From a virus, in the IMG/VR virus record IMGVR_UViG_3300034418_006582, positions 1 through 64,000 of that record: a stretch of DNA of 64,000 nt. One strand, written 5' to 3'. The position numbers and the translations under genes were made by a program. This document shows, piece after piece, positions 29,063-38,053 of the stretch. The notes under the pieces are model-generated. The model ran no database searches and was not told the origin of the DNA. It saw only the letters and a program-made list of their open reading frames with translations. Numbering within the stretch: the stretch's first letter is position 1; each line of letters starts with the position of its first letter.

Positions 29063-29213
29063 GTTTAAAGTTAATAGCATGAAAATTAGCGTGTGATGAA
29101 ACTTGCCTTATTCTTTTGTGTTTCTTTACTTTACCCCATTTGGCTTCATACAGAGATTTACCATCTGTCATTCCTACTGCCATTTGAGTTAAGTAATCTT
29201 TTATATCTAACAT
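29040..29213 (-). CDS. Small convergent hypothetical protein
   Basis: About 57 aa (ATG at 29213; ATG at 29234 also possible). Basic (K-V-K-K-H-K-R-I-R). Overlaps the 3' end of dcm by 23 bp. No family recognised. Confidence 0.5.
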   Translation of the reverse strand: MLDIKDYLTQMAVGMTDGKSLYEAKWGKVKKHKRIRQVSSHANFHAINFKLTEDDLP

Positions 29214-29234
29214 AAGTTTTCCATAATAGAACAT

Positions 29235-29578
29235 TTGTTCGATTTATAAAAACAATTTATGTTAAAAATATGTTAAAAATATTTCACAAAATATTTAGAT
29301 TGTGAAAAAATACAAAAAATTTGCTACAAAGTCGTTAAATTGTGAAATTGCATAACAGTGCTTGCCAATCAGTGAATTTTTCCGATATCGGCTACATTGA
29401 AAAAAGCCCATAAACATTGACTTTGATTTTTTTTGTGTCCGAGTCACTTTCCTCGGAATTCCGCGGAATTCCGTGTGACACCACCTCGGAATTCCGTGGC
29501 TAGAGTAGAGTAGAGTAGAGAAGAGTAGACTAGAGTAGAGAAGAGTATATAATATATATTAGAAAGGTCAGGTAAGAA
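29235..29578. other. Non-coding gap with EcoRI-type palindromes and TAGAG repeats
   Basis: Holds AT-rich repeats (29258-29345), a CCGATATCGG dyad near 29390, three copies of CGGAATTCCG between about 29453 and 29500, and about ten TAGAG/AAGAG units (29500-29548) running into TATATAAT and an AGGTCAGG ribosome site. A promoter of the following operon is likely; the repeats are unexplained. Confidence 0.6.
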
Positions 29579-29956
29579 ATGAATATTATGGTTAGTTTTG
29601 AAAGCACTGAAGATTATATCTTAAAAGCTGAAAATGAAACTGAAGCAATAAAAATAGTACAAATGATTTGGGATCATAAACAAGAATCACAAAACGATCT
29701 ATTAAAGCAATATGACATAGATTACTCACTTGATGTTAGTAAGAAGTATGTTGAAGTAGAAGATCAAGAAGAAGACAATATTGTTTTAGATTATAAAGTC
29801 ACATTTGTTATGACTGGAAAAAGTCCAGAAGATGCTATAGACAATTTCCACGAAATGATGAAAGGTGGGCTAGACTATATACCACCAATTGTTGAGCCAG
29901 TTATAAATGATGAGTATGAACTTTTAACTGGGATCAAAGCAGAAGGGACAGCATAA
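29579..29956 (+). CDS. Hypothetical protein
   Basis: 125 aa, acidic, alpha/beta with an E-T-E-A-I-K-I helix early and a second similar S-P-E-D-A-I-D-N-F half, suggesting an internal duplication. No family recognised. Stop overlaps next start (TAATG). Confidence 0.6.
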   Translation: MNIMVSFESTEDYILKAENETEAIKIVQMIWDHKQESQNDLLKQYDIDYSLDVSKKYVEVEDQEEDNIVLDYKVTFVMTGKSPEDAIDNFHEMMKGGLDYIPPIVEPVINDEYELLTGIKAEGTA

Positions 29957-30150
29957 TGGCAAGTGAATTTAATTTTCCAGCAGGAACAAAAAGAAAAGAT
30001 GCACTGCATGAATTAATTGATTCTGATGATTTTATGGAAGTTGTTTTAAAACAATTTAATTACATGAGGATCAAAGGAATTAATTTAGTACAAGACGCAG
30101 ATGATCTAGTAAATTTATATTTAAAAGTTTGCAAAGAAATTCCTGAGTAG
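29956..30150 (+). CDS. Small hypothetical protein
   Basis: 64 aa, helical, ends at a TAG stop; coupled to the gene before it. Function unknown. Confidence 0.55.
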   Translation: MASEFNFPAGTKRKDALHELIDSDDFMEVVLKQFNYMRIKGINLVQDADDLVNLYLKVCKEIPE

Positions 30151-30215
30151 TATAATTTTTTTGTATTCATCTATGGATCAATCCATAGTAAGCTGTAACA
30201 GAAAACGCCTTTCGT

Positions 30216-30262
30216 GTTACTGACTGAATAAGAAAGCGAGGTCTTCAACCACCTCGCTTTTT
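30216..30262 (+). terminator. Terminator after two-gene unit
   Basis: GCGAGG/CCTCGC hairpin followed by T6. Confidence 0.75.
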
Positions 30263-30311
30263 TATTTACCTTAAACTTTATAGGGATAGTCTATGATTAT
30301 TAAGTCGGCTA

Positions 30312-30482
30312 CTAAACCGACTTCCTCCCATCATCGGCTGTATCTAACGGTACAGCCTTATTTTTTTTAAGGATCTTTTTTTCTCTTGCTAAATCGTCTC
30401 GAATTTTTTTAGCAAGTCTTCTACGCTCTTTTCTGTTTAAAGTAGGTGCGTGATCTTTCTCTACTGTAAATATTTTCTTCAT
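30312..30482 (-). CDS. Small basic leftward protein
   Basis: 56 aa, very basic helical middle (R-K-E-R-R-R-L-A-K-K-I-R). Could bind nucleic acid. A hairpin GGCTGTA/TACAGCC with T-run lies inside its 3' part on the plus strand, so coding status is uncertain. Confidence 0.4.
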   Translation of the reverse strand: MKKIFTVEKDHAPTLNRKERRRLAKKIRDDLAREKKILKKNKAVPLDTADDGRKSV

Positions 30483-30539
30483 AATTTAAGAATACTAAAA
30501 GTTTTAAAAAAATCTTGCTTATGCTACTATGGAAAAACT

Positions 30540-30863
30540 ATGATTAAGAAAGTCGATGAAAGTAACTTTAACGAAACAATTAATAGAGATGAAATTACCA
30601 CTGTAGTTAAATTTGAAGCTGATTGGTGTATGCCATGCAAAGAAATTACGCCAGCAGTTGAATCTCTAAATCAGGAATGGAAAGACCGAAAGGTCGAATT
30701 TGTTGCTTTTGATATTGAAAGTGACACAAGCATTACTAATCAATACGGTATTTTCGGTGTACCAACTTTTATAGCTTTTCAGAATGGTCAGCCAGTTTCT
30801 GAAGTTCGTTCAAGAGTTAACATTGGAAATATTAAATCATCATTTGAAAAGTTCTTAGTCTGA
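30540..30863 (+). CDS. trx: Thioredoxin
   Basis: 107 aa from ATG at 30540. Thioredoxin fold with active site W-C-M-P-C (residues 29-33) and the cis-Pro region G-V-P-T-F-I-A-F. The CMPC dipeptide is atypical (CGPC usual), implying a shifted redox potential. Cytosolic disulfide reductase; in phages may support ribonucleotide reductase or host redox takeover, but no reductase gene is visible here. Confidence 0.92.
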   Translation: MIKKVDESNFNETINRDEITTVVKFEADWCMPCKEITPAVESLNQEWKDRKVEFVAFDIESDTSITNQYGIFGVPTFIAFQNGQPVSEVRSRVNIGNIKSSFEKFLV

Positions 30864-30865
30864 TA

Positions 30866-30912
30866 CTCGTTCAGGATCTCTAGGTTTTTTATTTGTTTTT
30901 CCCTAGCTGATC
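30866..30912 (+). terminator. Terminator after thioredoxin
   Basis: TCAGGATC...CTAGG pairs with CCTAG...GATCCTGA around a T-rich loop; a T-run follows at 30920. Confidence 0.6.
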
Positions 30913-30971
30913 CTGACATGCTTTTTTATTTTTTTAGATTTTGTCACAAAGATATGTTATAATTTTTAGTT

Positions 30972-32066
30972 ATGGGAGAGATAATAAATACAGAAAATCG
31001 TAGAGAGGCAACTTATATGCAGTTGTCTGATGAAACAACTTTTGAACAATGGTTGGACATAGGATCAAAACTTATACAAACTACACAAAATATTATGTGG
31101 TGGCTAGGTGATTGGTGGAACTTTGGTGAAAGAAAATACGGCGAGGCAGCAAGTCAGGCTTTATCAATGGAAATACCTTATTCTACTTTTAGTAAAGCCA
31201 GTTATGTAGCTAGGCAAATTGACAAAGAGCGTAGACTTCCAGAAGTTTCATGGTCTGTTCATAATGAAATTGCACAGTTAGATCAAGAAGATCAGGATAA
31301 GTTTTTAATTAAAGCTCGTGATGAAAAATTTACAGTAGCTAGAGCTAGAGAAGAAGTAAAGAAACATAAAGTACAAAAATTAGTTGATCCAAGTACAAGC
31401 AATGATGTAATGCTTTATCAAAATATAAATATTAAATCTAGTAATGTTTGGACTTTTGGAAAGGCATTAGGAAGTTATGGTGTTGAGGACGATCAGAAAA
31501 CACCACCTCAAATGATAGCGAATTTGTTTTATTGGTTTGAAAATAGAGAACTTGAGGAAAATACAAAAGTAGTTGATCTTACTGATAAATATCAAGTGAC
31601 ATATGATGTTTGTAGAGATTTTGCTTTTCAATGCAATAGTTATGATCTTTATCCTCATGCAGATGCAAAGAAAGTCCAACAAGCAGATTGGACAGTAGAT
31701 AATTACCCTGATCCTGTACATGAGGCAGATATTGTAATTTTAAATATTTTAGATTACTTAGATAATGCAAGCGACATTGATCCAGAGAATTTTTTAAGAA
31801 AACAAATTGTAGATCTTGGGGTAGCAATGAAACCAGGATCTCAACTTTTTCTCATATGTCAAGATTTAGATGATTGGAAATTAGAAAATACTTTTTCTTT
31901 AATTTATGAGGAAAATGATTTTTCAGTTGTAGAATTTGTATCTATTCCTAATAAAATTAGTTACTCAAAAGATGATGAGGTTAAAGCAATAGCTAATAGA
32001 GAGCTACTTAACAAATTTGGTTATGTATTAGTTCTTGAAGTTATTGATGATTCTTCTCAGTTTTAA
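30972..32066 (+). CDS. Conserved actinophage-type protein upstream of terminase
   Basis: 364 aa. The N-terminal domain (W-W-L-G-D-W-W-N-F-G-E-R-K-Y-G-E, then S-W-S-V-H-N-E-I-A-Q-L and A-R-A-R-E-E-V) matches a helical domain I recall from actinobacterial and phage proteins. The C-terminal half has a Rossmann-like pattern (V-V-D-L-T-D-K-Y, A-D-I-V-I-L-N-I-L-D) suggesting a degenerate methyltransferase fold. An extended -10 TGTTATAAT ends about 8 bases before the ATG, so it may be near-leaderless. Confidence 0.5.
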   Translation: MGEIINTENRREATYMQLSDETTFEQWLDIGSKLIQTTQNIMWWLGDWWNFGERKYGEAASQALSMEIPYSTFSKASYVARQIDKERRLPEVSWSVHNEIAQLDQEDQDKFLIKARDEKFTVARAREEVKKHKVQKLVDPSTSNDVMLYQNINIKSSNVWTFGKALGSYGVEDDQKTPPQMIANLFYWFENRELEENTKVVDLTDKYQVTYDVCRDFAFQCNSYDLYPHADAKKVQQADWTVDNYPDPVHEADIVILNILDYLDNASDIDPENFLRKQIVDLGVAMKPGSQLFLICQDLDDWKLENTFSLIYEENDFSVVEFVSIPNKISYSKDDEVKAIANRELLNKFGYVLVLEVIDDSSQF

Positions 32067-32080
32067 CTGTTAGACTTCAT

Positions 32081-33343
32081 TTGATGGAGTCACAAAATAT
32101 AAAAAAATTAGAAGTCAAAGTTGGTGCTGATACTTTTGTTATTGGTTTCCCAGCTTTACACGAAGCACAGCAAACAGTTTCAGATAGTAATGCTCGTTGG
32201 AAGATCTTGTGTGCTGGTAGGCGATTTGGTAAATCAAGACTTGGTGTCCAATTATGTATGGAAAAAGCCTTGCAAGGTAAAAGAGCTTGGTGGGTTGCAC
32301 CTACTTATTCAATCGCAAGAGTTGGTTGGCGTGATATTCAAGAATCAGCAAGATCATTCCCAGAACTTTTAGAACCTAATATTTCATTAGTCAATATGGA
32401 AGTAAAATTCCCTCAAACAGGTGGATCTATTGCAGTTAGATCTGCTGATACACCACATAGACTTCGTGGTGAAGGTTTGGATTTCTTAGTAATGGATGAG
32501 GCAGCATTCGTTAAGCCTGATGTATGGCAACAAGTTCTAAGACCTACTCTTACTGAAAGAAAAGGTGGTGCTTTATTTATCTCAACACCAATAGGTATGA
32601 ACAATTGGTTTTATGAATTGTGGGAAATGGCTGAGGGTAGAGAGGATTGGGAAAGATTCCAATTTCCTAGCTGGTCTAATCCTCTTGTAGATAAAGCAGA
32701 AGTTGAACAAGCTAAAACAGAAGTTGGATCTATTGTTTACGCTCAGGAATATTTAGCTGAATTTGTAGAGGCTGGACAAGGTTTATTAAAACCTGAGTGG
32801 CTTAGTTATTTTAAAGAAAAAAATGGTAGATACTTTACTGGTTCTGAAAATGTAGAGTTATCAGAATGTACAAGATTTGCTACAGTAGATCTTGCAACTA
32901 GCATTGATGAAAACGCAGATTATACAGTTATAGCCAGTTGCGCAGTCACACCACAAGGTAAAATACTTATTTTGGATATTCATCGTGAAAGGATGCAAGC
33001 ACCAGACATAATACCTAAAATAAGACAAAAAATGAAAGAATTTGATTTACAATGGGTTGGTATGGAACGAGCAGGTTTCCAACTTTCGCTTATCCAGTTT
33101 GCTAAAAGAGATGGTCTAGCTGTCAAGGAATTGAAAGCTGACAAAGATAAAATTAGTCGTGCCATGCCTTTAGCAGCAAGGATGGAGTCTGGAGATGTAT
33201 ACTTTAGACAAGGTGCGATGTGGTTACCTGAAGTAGAAAGAGAATTAATGACATTTCCAGTAGGTCATCATGATGATGTAGTGGATGCATTAGCATACGG
33301 AGTTTTATGCGCTCAAGTGCGTAGAGAATGGATAGCATTTTAA
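32081..33343 (+). CDS. terL: Terminase large subunit
   Basis: 420 aa. Walker A A-G-R-R-F-G-K-S (45-52), Walker B V-M-D-E (137-140), coupling motif near I-S-T-P, then nuclease residues in A-T-V-D-L-A-T-S and the late H-H-D-D-V-V-D-A-L-A. ATPase plus RNase H-fold nuclease that pumps and cuts DNA at the portal. Usual length. Confidence 0.95.
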   Translation: MMESQNIKKLEVKVGADTFVIGFPALHEAQQTVSDSNARWKILCAGRRFGKSRLGVQLCMEKALQGKRAWWVAPTYSIARVGWRDIQESARSFPELLEPNISLVNMEVKFPQTGGSIAVRSADTPHRLRGEGLDFLVMDEAAFVKPDVWQQVLRPTLTERKGGALFISTPIGMNNWFYELWEMAEGREDWERFQFPSWSNPLVDKAEVEQAKTEVGSIVYAQEYLAEFVEAGQGLLKPEWLSYFKEKNGRYFTGSENVELSECTRFATVDLATSIDENADYTVIASCAVTPQGKILILDIHRERMQAPDIIPKIRQKMKEFDLQWVGMERAGFQLSLIQFAKRDGLAVKELKADKDKISRAMPLAARMESGDVYFRQGAMWLPEVERELMTFPVGHHDDVVDALAYGVLCAQVRREWIAF

Positions 33344-36019
33344 ATGGCAGATAATAAATCAAGAATAGGTAGATTTGTTGATTACCTTAATCAACCAACA
33401 CAAAGACAACAACAAAAATATAGTAGATATAATCAGCAAACAAGTTTAGACAGAGCAGTTTACGGTTACAATACAGATGCTGGTTACTGGCCAGTTTCAG
33501 AATTAGATGATATCGGAGATGGATCAAACAATTCAGCAGTAGTTGCTTGTTTGAATGTATTGACAACATCTTTTGCAGAACCAAAAAATATTGTTATTGA
33601 TGATGAAGCAGAATATGGAAATGATCGAATAAAAAATCATCCAGTTTTAAAATTATTAAATAGACCAAATCCATTTACTTCAGGTGTGTTAATGGCTCAT
33701 TATATTGTTACAGCATTATCAGCTTATGGAGATGCTTATCTGTATAAAAACCGAAATGTAGATGGAAATGTGGTAGAGCTGGTACCTTTAATGCCAAATA
33801 TGGTTGAACCTAAAGGTGATGAAAATACTTTAATTACACATTTTAAATACAGTCCTTATGGTGGACTTGGAGGTAATAGTATAATCGTTCCAACTAACGA
33901 TATAGTGCATATTCGTCAAGGAATAGATCCAAATAACCATAGACGAGGTTTCGCTCCTCTAAAATCAGTATTAAGAGAAATCTTAGGAGATGAGGCGGCA
34001 GGACAGTATGCAGCAGCACTCTTACATAACATGGCTGTACCAGGTGTCATACTCTCTCCAAAAGATGACTCAATGGGTGGTCCATCGAAAGAGGAAGCTG
34101 AGGCTATCTCTGCGATGTACAAGCAGAAGTTTGGTGGCAAGAACAGAGGTGCGCCAATGATCTTGTCAGGTGCGATGAATGTTGAAGTCGTGTCTTTTTC
34201 ACCAGATCAAATGAACTTAACTGAACTTAGGAAATTGCCTGAAGAGAGAGTATCTGCTGTTTTAGGTGTCCCAGCTATACTCGCTGGACTCGGCGCTGGT
34301 TTAGACGCAGCAACATACAACAATACTCGTGAATTAAGAGAATTTTTTACAGAACAAAAATTAGTACCTTTATGGAAATCTGTAGCATCAGAGCTTACAC
34401 ATCAATTATTAAGAAAAGATTATGAAGCTGAAGGGTTAAGTATTAAATACGATCTTGAAGATGTAAGGGCATTATCACAAGATAAAGATGATCTTTATAA
34501 AAGAATGAATACTGCTGTTCAAGGTGGTTGGATAACAATTGGTGAGGCTAGAAAAGCAGTAGGACTTGATGTTGATGACAGTCATGAGGTTTATTTAAGA
34601 CCAATGAATATGATCGAAACAGCACCAGGTCAAAATAATATACCTCAAGAAGAACAGGAAACAGAACCTGTACAAGAAGATCCAGTTTTGCAAATTGCAA
34701 AACAATTAATTGATAAAGTTTTGACTACTGGTGGCGCAAGCGTTGACTCAACTAGATCTCCAGTGGTAAAACCAACACCAACTTATCTAGATGAAGAGGA
34801 AATGAAATATGTTGCTGAAATGCCAAATGGTGCATGGTGTATTTTAGATCATGATACTAATGATGTTATAGAGTGTTTTTCATCTGAAAGTGAAGCAAGA
34901 GATGAACTTGAGAGAATGAAAAAAGATGTGAAAGCACCTAAGAAAACTAACTTTCCTAGTTCAGGTGATAATCAAACTATATCGATCAGTAATAGCAAAT
35001 TTAAACAATTTCCAGATTATAACTATGTAAAAGACTTAAAAGAAAACTGGCCAGAGATTTGGCGTAGAGCTGGTACAGGTGGTAATCCACCAACTTCATT
35101 TACTGGCAATGACGCATTTAACAGATGGACTAAGTACAGATCAGGCGATAGATCAGAATCTGTTTTAAATTGGGTAAAGCGTAGAGAAAGTTTTATGGCA
35201 AGACATTCTGGGAATACAAAACTAAATGGTTACATTGCAGTTATGAAGTGGGGTGGAGTTACTAAAACTGGCGTTTCTGCTATGAAAAAAACTGTAAATG
35301 AATACAAAAAAGTTGTCAGGGAAAGAAGAAAGATACAAGAGGAATTACTTGCTGAAATTGAGAGCAAAGCATTATCACAAGTAGTTAAAGATTCTTTAAA
35401 GAAAAAAGTGGAAGATCATAATGCAAAAAATCCTAAATACAGAGCTACATTAAGAATGTTGACTGCAAGTTATAACAGAGGTTTAGCAGCATATCAAAAT
35501 AATCCTGGATCTGTCAGGGGTAATGTAAGTTCACCACAACAATGGGCAATGGCCAGAGTGAATGGACTATTAACAGCTTTAAGAACTGGTAAATTCAAGA
35601 GGACTGCTTATGATACAGATTTGTTACCAAGCAATCATCCTTTAAGCTCTAAAAAAAATAATGAAAATATTATTGAGGAGATCAATGTAAGCACTGAAGA
35701 GGCAGAAGCTCTTTTTGAAGTTGAGTTTGAAAGTGCAAGATCTGAAAAAGCACCAGCAGGATCAATTAAAAAAGGTGACGCTGTTTCATGGAGTATAAAT
35801 AAAGATCCACAACCAGCCTCAACAGCTAATGGAATTGTGACAAGTGTAGCTACATCTGGATCTATCTCAGTAGGTCAAGAAAAAATGGACGCAACACCAG
35901 AAAAGCCTATAGCTAAAATTAAAGTTTGGGCTATTAATGAAGATGGATCTAGAACAGAAACTGATAGATCAGTAATACAACCAGTTTCTAAACTTCGTAA
36001 AATCTCCGATTTTCGCTAG
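33344..36019 (+). CDS. Portal protein with long C-terminal fusion
   Basis: 891 aa, roughly twice a normal HK97-type portal. Residues about 1-440 are the portal (R-G-F-A-P-L-K-S...; L-P-E-E-R-V-S-A-V-L-G-V-P; A-T-Y-N-N-T-R-E). A linker follows, then a module around 480-540, a basic helical domain (W-P-E-I-W-R-R-A-G...W-A-M-A-R-V-N-G-L-L), and a C-terminal K-G-D-A-V-S-W...G-I-V barrel. The extra parts may be a fused head-maturation protein. Start immediately follows terL. Confidence 0.88.
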   Translation: MADNKSRIGRFVDYLNQPTQRQQQKYSRYNQQTSLDRAVYGYNTDAGYWPVSELDDIGDGSNNSAVVACLNVLTTSFAEPKNIVIDDEAEYGNDRIKNHPVLKLLNRPNPFTSGVLMAHYIVTALSAYGDAYLYKNRNVDGNVVELVPLMPNMVEPKGDENTLITHFKYSPYGGLGGNSIIVPTNDIVHIRQGIDPNNHRRGFAPLKSVLREILGDEAAGQYAAALLHNMAVPGVILSPKDDSMGGPSKEEAEAISAMYKQKFGGKNRGAPMILSGAMNVEVVSFSPDQMNLTELRKLPEERVSAVLGVPAILAGLGAGLDAATYNNTRELREFFTEQKLVPLWKSVASELTHQLLRKDYEAEGLSIKYDLEDVRALSQDKDDLYKRMNTAVQGGWITIGEARKAVGLDVDDSHEVYLRPMNMIETAPGQNNIPQEEQETEPVQEDPVLQIAKQLIDKVLTTGGASVDSTRSPVVKPTPTYLDEEEMKYVAEMPNGAWCILDHDTNDVIECFSSESEARDELERMKKDVKAPKKTNFPSSGDNQTISISNSKFKQFPDYNYVKDLKENWPEIWRRAGTGGNPPTSFTGNDAFNRWTKYRSGDRSESVLNWVKRRESFMARHSGNTKLNGYIAVMKWGGVTKTGVSAMKKTVNEYKKVVRERRKIQEELLAEIESKALSQVVKDSLKKKVEDHNAKNPKYRATLRMLTASYNRGLAAYQNNPGSVRGNVSSPQQWAMARVNGLLTALRTGKFKRTAYDTDLLPSNHPLSSKKNNENIIEEINVSTEEAEALFEVEFESARSEKAPAGSIKKGDAVSWSINKDPQPASTANGIVTSVATSGSISVGQEKMDATPEKPIAKIKVWAINEDGSRTETDRSVIQPVSKLRKISDFR

Positions 36020-36197
36020 GGATATAATTAATACCTCTAGATCTCAATTCATTAACTAACTTAACTTGTTCATCAGAATTAATTAATGCTAATTCATCAG
36101 TAATTAACTTATTTCTGTTGGATTTATCAGCTTTCGCTAAAGCGTCCATGAACATGTGAAAAGGTGCTACAGATTTTGTAGTTCTTTCTTCAGCCAT
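35988..36197 (-). CDS. Small leftward hypothetical protein
   Basis: 69 aa, charged and helical. Lies in the only leftward pair within the structural module and overlaps the portal stop by 32 bp. No family recognised. Confidence 0.5.
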   Translation of the reverse strand: MAEERTTKSVAPFHMFMDALAKADKSNRNKLITDELALINSDEQVKLVNELRSRGINYIPSENRRFYEV

Positions 36198-36403
36198 TTT
36201 AATAACTCGTTCCTATCCTCAGCGCCATATGTAAAATCTTTAGCGCTAAAATTGTCCGATACTCTTATTTTAAAATCATTTAAAGACAATGGGACCTCAC
36301 GATCAAAAATATCCAAAGTAGCTGAACCGTCAGACATGACTTCAAGCCTGAAAGATCCAGATCCAATGTGCAAAGTTGATATTTTTACTATCTCTAAATT
36401 CAC
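36167..36403 (-). CDS. Small leftward protein with likely leaderless GTG start
   Basis: About 78 aa. A TATACT -10 box ends six bases before GTG at 36403, so transcription should begin on the start codon; an ATG at 36436 lies upstream of the promoter. Beta-rich, no family recognised. Confidence 0.5.
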   Translation of the reverse strand: MNLEIVKISTLHIGSGSFRLEVMSDGSATLDIFDREVPLSLNDFKIRVSDNFSAKDFTYGAEDRNELLKWLKKELQNL

Positions 36404-36557
36404 AATATTAGTATAGCAGTGATTGGCAAATATCAAGTGGCAATCGGAAATACACTAACTTTAATTTTTTTTCTATAAAATACCATTGTTGTACTGTTTA
36501 GGCAGTAGAGCTGTGCGCACCAATTAAATATATATATTAGATAGGAGCTATAGCAAT

Positions 36558-38036
36558 ATGTCTGAAGAGTATAAAAAAATAGATGTAGAGTTTAGTAAAT
36601 CAGAAGGTGAAGAAGGCAAAGTCAAAGCTGTATTTTCTGTTTTCAACGATGTGGACAGTGACGGTGATGTCGTTTTACCTACAGCTATCAAATCAGGTTT
36701 TGATCCAGTAAATGAAGAAGTACCAATGGTCTGGGCGCACCAATGGGATAAGCCAATAGGTAGAGGAAAGATTGTAAAAGATGGTGAAAAAGCAGTTTTT
36801 GACGGTGAGTTTTTTATGGACACTGACAGTGGATCAGAGGCTTACAAACTTGTCAAGAATATGGGTAATTTGCAACAATGGTCTTTTGGTTTTAGAGTAG
36901 AAGATTCAGAATATGGAAAGTTTAAAAAATCATCTGATCAAGATGAGCAAGATGTTCGATACCTCAAAAATTTATCGGTATATGAAGTTAGCCCAGTTTT
37001 GGTTGGAGCTAACCAAGATACATTCACTATGGCAATTAAGTCAACAAACAAAGACACCGATGAGAAAGGTGTTCTTGGACACGACAGTTTCCAATCTGAA
37101 GATCAAGATGAAGAAGTTGAAGAGAAAAATAAATTAGCTGGAGATCTATACAACACACAAGAAGAAGCTGAGGAAAGAGCAAAACAACTTGGCTGTTCTG
37201 GATCTCATAGTATAGATAGCAATGGATCCGTGTATTTTATGCCATGCGCAACTCATGAACAATATGAGGAAAGTATGAAAAAAGAAGCTAAGACACACAC
37301 TGAACAACATGCAGCAATGGAAGCTCTTGGAAATATTGCAAATGACATGAAAGATATTTTACAAGCAATTCCAAAAGATGAAAATGCAGACTTGCCACAG
37401 TGGTGGGTTGATTTAGTCAGGGAAGTTGCTGAAAAAATGAAACAGGTTAAAGACAATCTTATAGAACCTGATCCTGAAAAGATACAAAATTTAGAAGTTT
37501 CGGAAAAGAGTGCCAGCGTGCAAGGTAAACGCTTTTCTGATGAGGTAAAAGATGTGCTTGCAGCATTGAATAGCCTAGTCGCCAGAGTTCAAGCTATAGG
37601 AGAACTCCGACAAAAGAATGGTAGGAAGTTGGGGGTTTCAGCAACAGAAGCTCTCAGAACAGTTCAAGAAAGTGTCGCAGATGCTTTTGATGAACTAGAT
37701 AAATTCGTAGAAGAATTTGGAAGTGAGGGTGCATTGGAAACTGAAACAGTTGAAAATACCGAAATAGAAGATCAAATAGCAGAAACTGAAGTAGAAATTT
37801 CAGACGAAGTTGAAACTGAAGAGGAAGTAGTAGAGGAAGAACCAAAAGCTGAGGCTGAGGTTGTAGATCCTGCTGAAGAACCAGAGGTTGATACAGGTGA
37901 TGAAAGAGAAACTGAGGAACCTGTTGATCAAGTAGAAGTAGAAGTAGACACAGAGTTAGATAATCTTTGGCTAGAAAGTCAAGAAGTATTGTCTGACATT
38001 ACATTAACCGACATTGAATTAGAAGACACAGAATAA
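36558..38036 (+). CDS. Prohead protease fused to scaffold-like domain
   Basis: 492 aa. Residues 1-165 form an HK97-type (U35) protease: D-S-D-G-D-V-V catalytic surroundings, His61 in W-A-H-Q-W-D, and W-S-F-G-F-R near 108. A long acidic coiled region follows (runs of E-V-E-x-E to the end), typical of a scaffold. So protease and scaffold are probably made as one chain and removed by self-cleavage. ATAGGAG before the ATG. Confidence 0.88.
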   Translation: MSEEYKKIDVEFSKSEGEEGKVKAVFSVFNDVDSDGDVVLPTAIKSGFDPVNEEVPMVWAHQWDKPIGRGKIVKDGEKAVFDGEFFMDTDSGSEAYKLVKNMGNLQQWSFGFRVEDSEYGKFKKSSDQDEQDVRYLKNLSVYEVSPVLVGANQDTFTMAIKSTNKDTDEKGVLGHDSFQSEDQDEEVEEKNKLAGDLYNTQEEAEERAKQLGCSGSHSIDSNGSVYFMPCATHEQYEESMKKEAKTHTEQHAAMEALGNIANDMKDILQAIPKDENADLPQWWVDLVREVAEKMKQVKDNLIEPDPEKIQNLEVSEKSASVQGKRFSDEVKDVLAALNSLVARVQAIGELRQKNGRKLGVSATEALRTVQESVADAFDELDKFVEEFGSEGALETETVENTEIEDQIAETEVEISDEVETEEEVVEEEPKAEAEVVDPAEEPEVDTGDERETEEPVDQVEVEVDTELDNLWLESQEVLSDITLTDIELEDTE

Positions 38037-38053
38037 ATTATCGAGGAGTAATA

